DNA of 16,053 nt from Deltaproteobacteria bacterium (GCA_021825035.1 JAKAIQ010000015.1:1-16053), one strand, 5' to 3'; positions 8,192 to 15,086 are shown, counted from the stretch's first letter. The notes: generated from the letters alone by a model not told the origin. Numbers and translations: made by a program.

Positions 8192-8247
8192 AATGAAGCC
8201 TCCACCGGCTACATTTTAATTCATCTCATGGCGCAATGCAATGTGCC

Positions 8248-8304
8248 GATATTGACAATAAAAAAGAGAGGGCGTTAAGCCCTCTCTTTTTTATTGTCGG
8301 TATC
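8248..8304 (-). terminator. Very strong intrinsic terminator after the pilin gene
   Basis: Left arm 8254-8273 and right arm 8279-8298 are perfect 20-base reverse complements around the loop GTTAA. The stem can be extended by six more pairs, two of them G-U, to 8248-8304. The core GAGAGGGC/GCCCTCTC is followed on the minus strand by TTTTTTATTGTC. Because A-runs and T-runs flank it symmetrically, it could stop transcription from both sides. It starts 35 bases after the pilin stop codon at 8340 and separates the pilin from the TMTC-like genes. Confidence 0.92.
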
Positions 8305-8339
8305 AAATGCAAGTGCAATTATCAGCTTGACCGTCAGAC

Positions 8340-8768
8340 TTACGGTACGGCCGATACCACATTTCCGGTATAATCGACCGACGCACTGTTGGTTGCAAGT
8401 CCAAGAGTCGTAGGCACGGTTAATGTAAACGTGCCTGAGCTCGCGGTCATCGTTCCTGAGCAGGACACAATGGAGGAGGGCTGATAGCCTGGAACTGAAG
8501 CCGAAGTGCTCGCCTGAAGAACGCCGCTGGTAGCGGTGCAATCGGAAGTCGCGGTCGGGTTATCCGTGAAATACGCCGCCGCCGCCGTATAGGCATTCTT
8601 GGCGTCCGAGTTGAGGGTCGCCACGTAGCCCCTCTTTCTGTAAGCCGAGAACTGCGGTATCGCTATGGCCGCAAGGATCGCAATGATCGCCACGACTATG
8701 AGGAGCTCTACCAGCGTAAAGCCCTCTTCACCGCTCTTAATCTTTTCAATCGCCTTTTCCAAAACCAT
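8340..8768 (-). CDS. pilA: Type IVa major pilin, Ser/Thr-rich, full-length
   Basis: Prepilin of 142 residues: a 16-residue charged leader ending EEG, PilD-type cleavage before F17 (G16|FTLVELL), Glu at mature position 5, and the hydrophobic helix AIIAILAAIAIPQF that packs the pilus core. The mature protein is 126 residues, unlike the truncated Geobacter PilA of about 61. Aromatics fall at mature positions 1, 24, 27, 32, 44, 50 and 51. Cysteines C77 and C103 could form the C-terminal D-loop disulfide. Residues 74-142 are about 39% Ser+Thr. The start is secured by AAGGAGGGGAAC directly before the ATG. A sigma-54 element lies at 8871-8856 with TGTC boxes upstream, and a strong terminator follows. 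It resembles the pilin at 8971-9369, and both end SAVP. It acts in the inner membrane and then in the extracellular pilus, probably as the major subunit. Confidence 0.95.
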   Translation of the reverse strand: MVLEKAIEKIKSGEEGFTLVELLIVVAIIAILAAIAIPQFSAYRKRGYVATLNSDAKNAYTAAAAYFTDNPTATSDCTATSGVLQASTSASVPGYQPSSIVSCSGTMTASSGTFTLTVPTTLGLATNSASVDYTGNVVSAVP

Positions 8769-8804
8769 GTTCCCCTCCTTTTGGTGATTTCTTTTATTTA
8801 AAGA

Positions 8805-8843
8805 AAGACGATGAATCCGTCAAATTCTTCCATCATTCGTCTT
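8805..8843 (-). promoter_or_regulatory. 5' stem-loop in the pilin mRNA leader
   Basis: On the minus strand AAGACGAATGA (from 8843) pairs with TCATCGTCTT (ending 8805) as a 10-bp stem with one bulged A and an 18-base loop. The sigma-54 element predicts a transcript start near 8845, so this hairpin would sit at the very 5' end of the mRNA. Such positions in other bacteria stabilise abundant messages; that role here is inferred. Confidence 0.45.
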
Positions 8844-8855
8844 AGGATAATTCAT

Positions 8856-8871
8856 TGCAGAATCTATGCCA
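8856..8871 (-). promoter_or_regulatory. Sigma-54 promoter of the Ser/Thr-rich pilin gene
   Basis: The minus strand reads TGGCATAGATTCTGCA, compared with consensus TGGCAC-N5-TTGCA. GG and GC are separated by exactly ten bases, the spacing sigma-54 requires. The predicted start at about 8845 gives a leader of about 77 bases. A sigma-54 activator gene (pilR) lies in the same cluster. Confidence 0.8.
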
Positions 8872-8901
8872 ATACTCATTATCGTTGTAAAACAGCAAGT
8901 T

Positions 8902-8971
8902 TGTCATTTAATACCTTTGTCGTGTCTGCGAATGCTTGACAATTTATGTCACTAATCGGCTAAAAAGTGTC
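8902..8971 (-). promoter_or_regulatory. Cluster of TGTC/GACA boxes, candidate PilR enhancer sites
   Basis: Six TGTC or GACA tetramers occur in 70 bp: plus-strand TGTC at 8902, 8918, 8923, 8947 and 8968, and GACA at 8938. They include a TTTGTC direct repeat with 16-bp periodicity. This is about -57 to -126 from the predicted pilin transcript start, where enhancer-binding proteins bind. As I recall, Pseudomonas PilR sites have a (C/G)TGTC core, which fits. Chance would give about 0.5 such tetramers in this length. Confidence 0.5.
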
Positions 8972-9369
8972 TATGGAACAGCCGACGTTATCCGGCCATT
9001 ATAGTTGATTACGGCTGAATTTGACGTAAGCCCCCAGCCAAAATCGCCCTCTACCGCAATGCTTCCGGCCACTTCGGAAAAAGCGGATGCCGTGCATGAA
9101 ACTCCGGCTGAAGGCTGATAACCGGCATTTATGATAGGAGTACAACTATTCAGGATCGACCCGGGGTTCTCCATAAGGTACGCCTCAGCGATAGTGTAAG
9201 CGTTCTTAGCGTCCTCATTAAGCGTTGCGGCCCAGCCTCTTTTCTTGTACAGCATGAACTGAGGTATCGCTATAGCCGCAAGAATGGCTATTATTGAAAC
9301 GACTATAAGTAGTTCTATCAGTGTAAAACCTTTCGCGTCGGCTTTTATGGACATCCTGTTGTCTTTCAC
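8971..9369 (-). CDS. pilA: Second type IV pilin, divergent from its neighbour
   Basis: Prepilin of 132 residues with the canonical G14|FTLIELLIVV processing site, Glu5 and the helix SIIAILAAIAIPQF. The mature protein is 118 residues. Position 32 is Trp and 51 is Leu, where the neighbouring pilin has Tyr and Phe; Y27, Y44 and Y50 are shared. Cysteines C76 and C92 could form the D-loop disulfide. The C-terminal part is only about 22% Ser+Thr, against 39% in the neighbour, but both share GYQPS-VSC and the ending SAVP, so they arose by duplication. The start is taken as GTG at 9369, with GAGG four bases upstream. The ATG five codons later has AGG immediately abutting it, too close, and would give a nine-residue leader. 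It has its own sigma-54 element at 9428-9413. Whether it is an alternative major subunit, a partner subunit or a minor pilin cannot be told. Confidence 0.93.
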   Translation of the reverse strand: MKDNRMSIKADAKGFTLIELLIVVSIIAILAAIAIPQFMLYKKRGWAATLNEDAKNAYTIAEAYLMENPGSILNSCTPIINAGYQPSAGVSCTASAFSEVAGSIAVEGDFGWGLTSNSAVINYNGRITSAVP

Positions 9370-9412
9370 AGCGCCTCATTCGAGAATGTGCGTCGCTCTG
9401 TGTAATTATGTT

Positions 9413-9428
9413 TGCAATAGGCAGGCCA
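9413..9428 (-). promoter_or_regulatory. Sigma-54 promoter of the second pilin gene
   Basis: The minus strand reads TGGCCTGCCTATTGCA, matching TGGCAC-N5-TTGCA except at two positions, with the required GG-N10-GC spacing. It is preceded by a run of T residues, often seen upstream of such elements. Predicted start is about 9402, leaving a leader of about 33 bases before the GTG at 9369. Confidence 0.8.
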
Positions 9429-9447
9429 AAAAAAATTACTTGGAATC

Positions 9448-9501
9448 CAGCCACTTAGATAGTTTGGCTGTTTCTTTTTAAAATAAATGACATTTTTTGT
9501 C
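9448..9501. promoter_or_regulatory. Inverted repeats upstream of the second pilin promoter
   Basis: Two symmetric elements lie in the pilR-pilin gap. GACA-N5-TGTC at 9489-9501 is an inverted pair of the TGTC core seen upstream of the other pilin, at about -87 to -99 from the predicted start. CAGCCA (9448-9453) and TGGCTG (9465-9470) form a 6-bp stem; on the minus strand it is followed after some 12 bases by eight T residues, so it might also attenuate read-through from pilR. No clear terminator is otherwise visible in the 242-bp gap 9370-9611. Confidence 0.35.
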
Positions 9502-9611
9502 GCTAAATGAACTCTGATATTCCGCTTGAAGCGGCTGGCAGGTATTTGAATATCCTACAACGGAGGCTGCGCGGATATGAAGTATGATCCGATTACGATA
9601 ATTACCGGCGT

Positions 9612-11036
9612 CTAATCTTCGAATATATCGTATTTGCTGAGTTTGTATCTCATTGACCTGAATGACAAGCCAAGAAGCTCGGCGGCTTTTTTCTTGACTC
9701 CTCCGGATTTCTTGAGCGCGTCCTTTATAATAGCCTTTTCAAACTCTTCAATTTTCTTTTCGAGATCCACGCCGTCCATGTGAACTTCCGGGAGGAAGTC
9801 AAGCTCCTCAGGGATAGAGCCGCCGGGCAAGCCCCGACTGCTCTTGACCCCTCTTATGGATTCGGGCAGGTTTTCGGAGGTTATCGTATTCGACGTCTCC
9901 AGCGTAACCGCGCGCTCGATTATGTTCTCAAGCTCCCTGACGTTACCGGGGTAGTCGTAATCCACGAGAAATTTAAGGACCTGCTCGGATATGCCAATAA
10001 GGTTCTTTCCGAGGTTATTGCAGTACTTTTCCATAAAATGCCTGGAGAGCGCCGGAATGTCTTCTTTTCGCTCCCGGAGCGGCGGAAGGCTTATCCTTAT
10101 GACATTGAGCCTGTAAAAAAGATCTTCTCTGAACCTTCCTGCCCTGACTTCATTCTCCACATTTCTGTTGGAAGCCGCTATGAGCCGTATGTCTACGGAT
10201 ATATCGGACGTTCCGCCGACCATTCTGAAATTGCGCTCCTGTATGAACCTCAGGAGTTTTACCTGAAGTTGAAGCGGCAGTTCAGTGATTTCATCCAAAA
10301 AAAGCGTCCCGCCATCCGCCTGTTCGGCCAGCCCTTCCCTGTTAGCCACCGCTCCTGTAAAAGCCCCCTTGACATGACCGAAGAGCTCGCTTTCGAGAAG
10401 ATTCTCCGGGATCGCTCCGCAATTTATTGCTACGAAAGGCTTCTCCTTCCTATCGCTTTCAAAGTGTATGGCGCGCGCCACGAGCTCCTTTCCGGTCCCG
10501 CTCTCACCGCTTATAAACACGTTGGTCCTGGTGTTCAATACGCTCATTATAAGTCCGTACAGTCCCGTCATCTTCGGACTCGCGCCGATCAGGTTGCCGA
10601 AGCCGTACTTTGTTTTCAAGTCCTTCTTCAGAAGTATGTTCTCCTTCTCAAGTCTCCTGAGCCTGAGGGCCTTTTTTATGTTAAGCTTTATCTCATCGAC
10701 TTTAAAAGGCTTGGTAAAATAATCGTATGCCCCGTTCTTCATGGCCTCTATCGCCGTATCGACGGAAGCATAGGCAGTAATCATGATAACAAGCGCATCC
10801 TGGTCTATCGCCTTCAATGCCTTGAGAAATTCAAGACCTTGCATCTCCGGCATCCTGATGTCGGTTATGACGAGGTTGAAGTTGTTTTCACAGTAATACT
10901 TGAGCGCGGCCATGGCCGACGAGGCGCATACGACTTCATAGCCCTCTTTCCTGAGCATTATCTCAAGAAAATCTCTCATGTCTTTTTCATAGTCGACAAT
11001 CAATATCCTGTCTTTGTTCATTTCTCGAACCCGCAT
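9612..11036 (-). CDS. pilR: Sigma-54-dependent response regulator PilR
   Basis: 474 residues in NtrC-type order. The receiver domain (about 8-125) has phospho-acceptor D59, T87 and K109. The AAA+ sigma-54 activation domain (about 145-385) has Walker A GESGTGKE (177-184), the sigma-54 contact loop GAFTGA (224-229) and Walker B GGTLFLDEI (242-250). A Fis-type helix-turn-helix lies at about 430-468 (KKKAAELLGLSFRSMRYKL). Phosphorylated by PilS, such proteins bind upstream of pilin genes and activate sigma-54 polymerase. Two pilin genes with sigma-54 elements lie directly downstream. Odd point: the receiver acidic pair reads D15-Y16 instead of Asp-Asp (TAT in place of a GAT/GAC codon), losing one usual Mg(2+) ligand. 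The start could be ATG 11036 or ATG 11021; neither has a good Shine-Dalgarno, and family alignment slightly favours 11021. pilS ends 22 bp upstream. Confidence 0.95.
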   Translation of the reverse strand: MRVREMNKDRILIVDYEKDMRDFLEIMLRKEGYEVVCASSAMAALKYYCENNFNLVITDIRMPEMQGLEFLKALKAIDQDALVIMITAYASVDTAIEAMKNGAYDYFTKPFKVDEIKLNIKKALRLRRLEKENILLKKDLKTKYGFGNLIGASPKMTGLYGLIMSVLNTRTNVFISGESGTGKELVARAIHFESDRKEKPFVAINCGAIPENLLESELFGHVKGAFTGAVANREGLAEQADGGTLFLDEITELPLQLQVKLLRFIQERNFRMVGGTSDISVDIRLIAASNRNVENEVRAGRFREDLFYRLNVIRISLPPLRERKEDIPALSRHFMEKYCNNLGKNLIGISEQVLKFLVDYDYPGNVRELENIIERAVTLETSNTITSENLPESIRGVKSSRGLPGGSIPEELDFLPEVHMDGVDLEKKIEEFEKAIIKDALKKSGGVKKKAAELLGLSFRSMRYKLSKYDIFED

Positions 11037-11058
11037 GTTTTTAATGGAATCAAATCGG

Positions 11059-12732
11059 TTAATGGAACGGATAGGGCTCCAAAAGGGGCAGCGTTATACA
11101 GAAAACGCTCCCCTTTCCAACGCTACTTTTTACGTCTATCCCCCCCCCATGGCTCTCGATTATCCTGTGCACTATCGCAAGACCGAGCCCGGTGCCTGAA
11201 TCCTTCGTTGAAAAGAACGGATCGAATATCTTTTCCAGATATTCCTGCTTTATTCCTTCCCCGGTATCGGCAACATTAATTTCGACTGAAAGGCTGGAAT
11301 CGGCGTCTGCGCTTTTGACGTTCTCCCGGGATATTATCCTCGATGATATTGTAAGGTCGCCGCCATCCGGCATGGCGTGCGCAGCGTTTAAAAAGAGGTT
11401 CCAGAAGACCTGGCCGAGCTGCCTCGCGTCACCCAAAATAAACATGCCGCCTGTCAGTTCACATCTTATCCCGATCTTCGCGGCCTCCGCGCAGTTGCCG
11501 AAGACCTTAACGGTCTCGCTCGCAACCGAGCTTATGTCCACGCTCTCGTGTTTCTCCCGGGCCGGTCTCGCAAAAAGAAGATAATCCGTTATTAGCTGAT
11601 TAAGCCTGTCCGTTTCCCTGAGCACGATCTCCATCAGGCGAAGATCTTCGCCATCCAGCTTCAGATCGTTTTTAAGTACTTGAATTGAGCCGCTTATGGA
11701 AGCAAGCGGATTTCTTATCTCATGGGCTATTCCTATAGAAAGCTCACCGAGAGCCTTCAATTTTTCATCTCGCCGCAACTGATCTTCCAATGCCTTGACC
11801 TGCGTGAGATCCTGGAATATTACGATGAAAGACGCATCCCGGCCCTGTCCACGCGAGAACATCAGGCCGAGGAATATCTCTCTCCCATCGCTTCTCCTGA
11901 ACTTCTTTTCGAGACGCATGCCGGCGGGAGGAGGCGACGAACCATCCCCGACCATCTCCGGGAATATATCATGAACCGGCCTGTAATATACATCCTTAAG
12001 CGTATATCCTGTAACGGCTTCCGCGGCCCTGTTGAATGATGTGACCCTTAAATTCTCATCGAGCGTCATTATTCCGCTTGTTATATTCTCTATTATGTGC
12101 CTGTTGAGCACCTCGAGACGTTCAAAATCTATTTCCTTGGCCTCAAGCTCCTTTTCGGCCATAAATGTCTTTTCAGCGAGATAACCGGTCAGGTATGCCA
12201 CTGTAAAATACGCAAGTATGTTCGTGGCCACCGTCGTAAAGACATGCTTCCATGCCGGCGCCGGAAAATAATTTACGACCTTATACCTTGCGGGGAGCAT
12301 ACCGTAGAAATCCATATCTATAAGGACCCCGTACGAAATGCTTGAAACCGAGGCGGCGTAATAACCCCCGCGTTTATTGAGAAGGATCGAACTGCCGATT
12401 ATAGACAGAAAATACAACGTAGGAAGATAGCTCTGAGTTCCCCCCGTCACAAAAACTATTACGGTGACGAGCGCCATGTCGATTGTGACCTGAACAAAGG
12501 TGAACAGGCGCAGATTACGGACACTGTTAAGGGCCAGGGCGTACCCTATCGTGAGGAGTCCGAGCGTTACCACTATCGCATAAAGCGGATGGAGATTGAG
12601 TTGTGCGTATGAATATTCCCTGGCCTGGAACCAGGTGGTGATGCCGAGAAAGGCAAGGGCTATCACCACCCTTAAGACCATCATGGCCAGGAGTTTTTTC
12701 TTTAATACGTTAGGGGGAAAATCATGCGCCAT
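11059..12732 (-). CDS. pilS: Sensor histidine kinase PilS
   Basis: About 557 residues. Five or six membrane helices occupy roughly residues 15-190, as in known PilS proteins that sense pilin in the membrane. A PAS domain follows (about 207-318), then the HisKA dimerisation domain with phospho-acceptor H339 in AHEIRNPLASI. The ATPase domain has the N box NLFLNAAHA (447-455), G1 DTGEG (491-495), F box DPFFSTK (506-512) and G2 GTGLGL (515-520). All residues needed for kinase activity are present. Residue numbers count from a TTG at 12738; I prefer the ATG two codons later, at 12732, as the start. Neither start has a well-placed Shine-Dalgarno, and coupling to pilC, whose stop lies only a few bases upstream, is likely. 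The partner PilR follows 22 bp downstream. It is located in the inner membrane. Confidence 0.95.
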   Translation of the reverse strand: MAHDFPPNVLKKKLLAMMVLRVVIALAFLGITTWFQAREYSYAQLNLHPLYAIVVTLGLLTIGYALALNSVRNLRLFTFVQVTIDMALVTVIVFVTGGTQSYLPTLYFLSIIGSSILLNKRGGYYAASVSSISYGVLIDMDFYGMLPARYKVVNYFPAPAWKHVFTTVATNILAYFTVAYLTGYLAEKTFMAEKELEAKEIDFERLEVLNRHIIENITSGIMTLDENLRVTSFNRAAEAVTGYTLKDVYYRPVHDIFPEMVGDGSSPPPAGMRLEKKFRRSDGREIFLGLMFSRGQGRDASFIVIFQDLTQVKALEDQLRRDEKLKALGELSIGIAHEIRNPLASISGSIQVLKNDLKLDGEDLRLMEIVLRETDRLNQLITDYLLFARPAREKHESVDISSVASETVKVFGNCAEAAKIGIRCELTGGMFILGDARQLGQVFWNLFLNAAHAMPDGGDLTISSRIISRENVKSADADSSLSVEINVADTGEGIKQEYLEKIFDPFFSTKDSGTGLGLAIVHRIIESHGGGIDVKSSVGKGSVFCITLPLLEPYPFH

Positions 12733-12741
12733 CTTCAAGTG

Positions 12742-13959
12742 TCAGCCGGACGCCGCTCCCGCGAGCTGGAAGATGGGCAGATACAGCGCGATTACGAGCC
12801 CCCCGACCACGATCCCAAGAAAAGCCATGAGTAGCGGCTCGATCAGCGACGTCAGGGCATCCACGGCGGTATCGACTTCTTCTTCATAAAAATCGGCTAT
12901 CTTCGCGAGCATGGCATCGAGCGCTCCGGTGGACTCGCCGACGGCTATCATCTGCGTAACCATGCCCGGGAAGACCTTTGTCTCGATGAGAGGTTCGGCC
13001 AGGGTTTTACCCTGGCTGAGACTCATCCTGGACTTCATCACAGCCTCTTCTATAATGACGTTTCCGGCGGTTTTGGCAACTATGTCAAGGCCTTCAAGTA
13101 TTGGAACGCCGCTTGAAAGCATGGTCCCGAGCGTCCTGGTGAAACGAGCCACGGCAGTCTTTCTTATGAGATCCCCAATCACCGGAAGCTTCAGGAAAAC
13201 GGCATCCATCTGTTTTCTGCCCTTGGGGGTGCCGTACAGATACCTGAGGCCGAAAAATATGCCCGCGATAGACGCGAGGATCAGATACCAGTAGCTTGTA
13301 AGGATATGGCTCATGTTGACAACGACCTGCGTCGGAACGGGCAGCGCCTTGCCGAAGCTCGCGAACATGTTTTGAAATATCGGCACGACCCATACGAGAA
13401 GTCCGGTCACTATAAGGCAGGCTATGATGATGACCGCCACCGGGTAAGTCATCGCCCCCTTTATCTTCCCTTTTAATTTTTCGGCCTTCTCGAGAAATAA
13501 AGATAGCCTGTTAAGTATAGTATCCAGAATGCCTCCGACCTCGCCGGCGGCGACGAGGTTCACATATAGGGGATCGAAGACCTTTGGATGTTTCTTGAGT
13601 GCGTCCGCAAAGGTCGATCCGCCTTCTACCGAAGCCTTGACGTCGAAGAGCACTTTCTTGAACTCCATCTTCTCCTGCTGACTTGCCAGGATGTCAAGGC
13701 ACTGTACGAGCGGAAGCCCGGCGTCTATCATGGTGGCAAACTGACGGCTGAAGATGACAAGGTCTTTGGTCTTTATGCTTGACCCGAGGCCGGGCAATTT
13801 TATGTTGCCGAGTGAAAAACTCTTCTTTTCGGTAATGGTCGAGGGCGCTATCTGCTGTCGTTTCAGGGCTGTAGTGGCCTGAATGAGGTTCGCCGCCTGG
13901 ATCTCGCCCTTTTTTGTCTCTCCATTTGTACTTCTTCCGGTGTAAACAAATGTACGCAT
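12742..13959 (-). CDS. pilC: Type IV pilus inner-membrane platform protein PilC
   Basis: 405 residues, the usual PilC/GspF length. A cytoplasmic N-terminal domain (1-65) is followed by two T2SSF repeats (about 70-195 and 273-398). Each contains the conserved FSRQFATMIDAGLPL or FTRTLGTMLSSGVPIL start and an E-GG or ES-GALD turn (VAAGEVGGILD, IAVGESTGALD). Membrane helices lie at about 172-192, 222-240 and 375-398. The protein couples the PilB and PilT motors to pilin insertion and removal. The ATG lies two bases after the pilT stop codon, with its Shine-Dalgarno (GGGAGG) inside the last codons of pilT, so the genes are cotranscribed and coupled. The sequence appears complete and ordinary. Confidence 0.97.
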   Translation of the reverse strand: MRTFVYTGRSTNGETKKGEIQAANLIQATTALKRQQIAPSTITEKKSFSLGNIKLPGLGSSIKTKDLVIFSRQFATMIDAGLPLVQCLDILASQQEKMEFKKVLFDVKASVEGGSTFADALKKHPKVFDPLYVNLVAAGEVGGILDTILNRLSLFLEKAEKLKGKIKGAMTYPVAVIIIACLIVTGLLVWVVPIFQNMFASFGKALPVPTQVVVNMSHILTSYWYLILASIAGIFFGLRYLYGTPKGRKQMDAVFLKLPVIGDLIRKTAVARFTRTLGTMLSSGVPILEGLDIVAKTAGNVIIEEAVMKSRMSLSQGKTLAEPLIETKVFPGMVTQMIAVGESTGALDAMLAKIADFYEEEVDTAVDALTSLIEPLLMAFLGIVVGGLVIALYLPIFQLAGAASG

Positions 13960-13961
13960 GG

Positions 13962-15086
13962 TTAGATTGTCCTCCCTGGCGGCATTACCGGCTTCAGAAT
14001 GCCGGCATTAGACATCATCTGCCGCAGCTCGTCGGATTCCTGACTCCTGCCAATCGCATCTTCGATATTAATGAGCCGCCTCTGGTACAGGTTCATAAGG
14101 CTCTGGTTCATTGTCTGCATTCCGAACTTCGTCTGTCCGACCTGCATCTGCGAGTATATCTGATGGACCTTGTCTTCCCTGATAAGATTTCTTATGGCAG
14201 CGTTAGGGATGAGTATCTCCAGGCTCACCACCCTGCCTTTCCCGTCGATCTTCGGGATAAGAAGTTGAGCAAGTATACCCTCGAGGACGAAAGAAAGCTG
14301 AGCTCTTACCTGCGGCTGGTGTGACGACGGAAATACGTCGATTATCCTGTTTATCGTCTGAACGCAAGAGTTTGTATGAAGCGTCGCGAAACACAGATGC
14401 CCTGTCTCTGCGATTGTCAGGGCGGCTTCTATCGTTTCCATATCCCTGAGTTCACCCAGAAGCACCACATCGGGGTCCTGACGGAGAACGTACTTGAGGG
14501 CCTTCTTGAAGCCCTGGGTGTCATAGCCCACTTCCCTCTGATTTACGAGGGCGGTTTTGGAATTATGCAGATACTCTATCGGATCTTCAATGGTTATGAT
14601 GTGTTCGGCCCTGTCGGAGTTGATCTTGTCAATCATCGCGGCAAGCGTTGTCGATTTTCCGCTTCCGGTCGGGCCGGTAATCAGGATGAGACCCCTCGGT
14701 TTTTTAGACAACTCTTCAAGTATGGGTGGAAGCCCCAGTTCCTTGAAGGATTTTATGTTGAACGGGATAGTCCTGAAAACCCCGGCAACGGTGCCCCTCT
14801 GGACGAAAAGATTGCCTCTGAAACGGCTCATGCCCTTTATGCCGAAGGAGAAATCAAGTTCGTTGCCCTCCTCAAACCTGTGTTTCTGAACGTCAGTCAG
14901 GATGGAATAGCATAACTGCTTGCATTCAGCCCCGCTTAATGCTGGAGATTCAAGCGGAGACAGCTTTCCATCGACCCTTATCCTCGGGGGAGAGCCTGCG
15001 GACACGTGCAGGTCAGAGCCTCCTCTTTCCGTCATGACTCTGAGAAGTTCCTGTAAAGTGAGCCTTGGACCACCTTCAATAGCCAT
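13962..15086 (-). CDS. pilT: Type IV pilus retraction ATPase PilT
   Basis: 374 residues, slightly longer than the usual 345-370. It has an N-terminal PAS-like domain (about 8-110), Walker A GPTGSGKST (138-146), Asp box TIEDPIEY (165-172), Walker B VVLLGELRD (207-215) and His box GHLCFATLHTNS (229-240). The AIRNLIRE motif (297-304) is needed for retraction and distinguishes PilT from PilB. A hexameric cytoplasmic motor at the PilC base depolymerises the pilus. The start at 15086 has GGAG six bases upstream. A candidate sigma-70 promoter lies 29-57 bases upstream of the start codon, so pilT-pilC-pilS-pilR may be transcribed independently of pilB. Confidence 0.97.
   Translation of the reverse strand: MAIEGGPRLTLQELLRVMTERGGSDLHVSAGSPPRIRVDGKLSPLESPALSGAECKQLCYSILTDVQKHRFEEGNELDFSFGIKGMSRFRGNLFVQRGTVAGVFRTIPFNIKSFKELGLPPILEELSKKPRGLILITGPTGSGKSTTLAAMIDKINSDRAEHIITIEDPIEYLHNSKTALVNQREVGYDTQGFKKALKYVLRQDPDVVLLGELRDMETIEAALTIAETGHLCFATLHTNSCVQTINRIIDVFPSSHQPQVRAQLSFVLEGILAQLLIPKIDGKGRVVSLEILIPNAAIRNLIREDKVHQIYSQMQVGQTKFGMQTMNQSLMNLYQRRLINIEDAIGRSQESDELRQMMSNAGILKPVMPPGRTI

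Noticed and set aside
8232..8248. A sigma-54-like sequence (CGGCACATTGCATTGC on the minus strand) upstream of the TMTC-like genes
   Set aside because: GG and GC are separated by eleven bases rather than ten, which sigma-54 tolerates poorly, and the site abuts the terminator. It could be revisited if transcripts are found to start near 8221.
9507..9587. A 26-codon plus-strand ORF in the gap between pilR and the second pilin
   Set aside because: It has no Shine-Dalgarno, is short enough to arise by chance, and lies in the region expected to hold upstream regulatory sites.
8769..9611. Possible c-di-GMP (GEMM) riboswitch before the pilin genes, as seen in some Geobacter relatives
   Set aside because: Leaders predicted from the sigma-54 sites are about 33 and 77 bases, and I find no GEMM core motifs.
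9780..11279. A 499-codon open frame on the plus strand opposite pilR and the end of pilS
   Set aside because: It is the antisense shadow of two well-supported genes; the translation has no recognisable domain and is rich in residues expected from reverse-complement codons.
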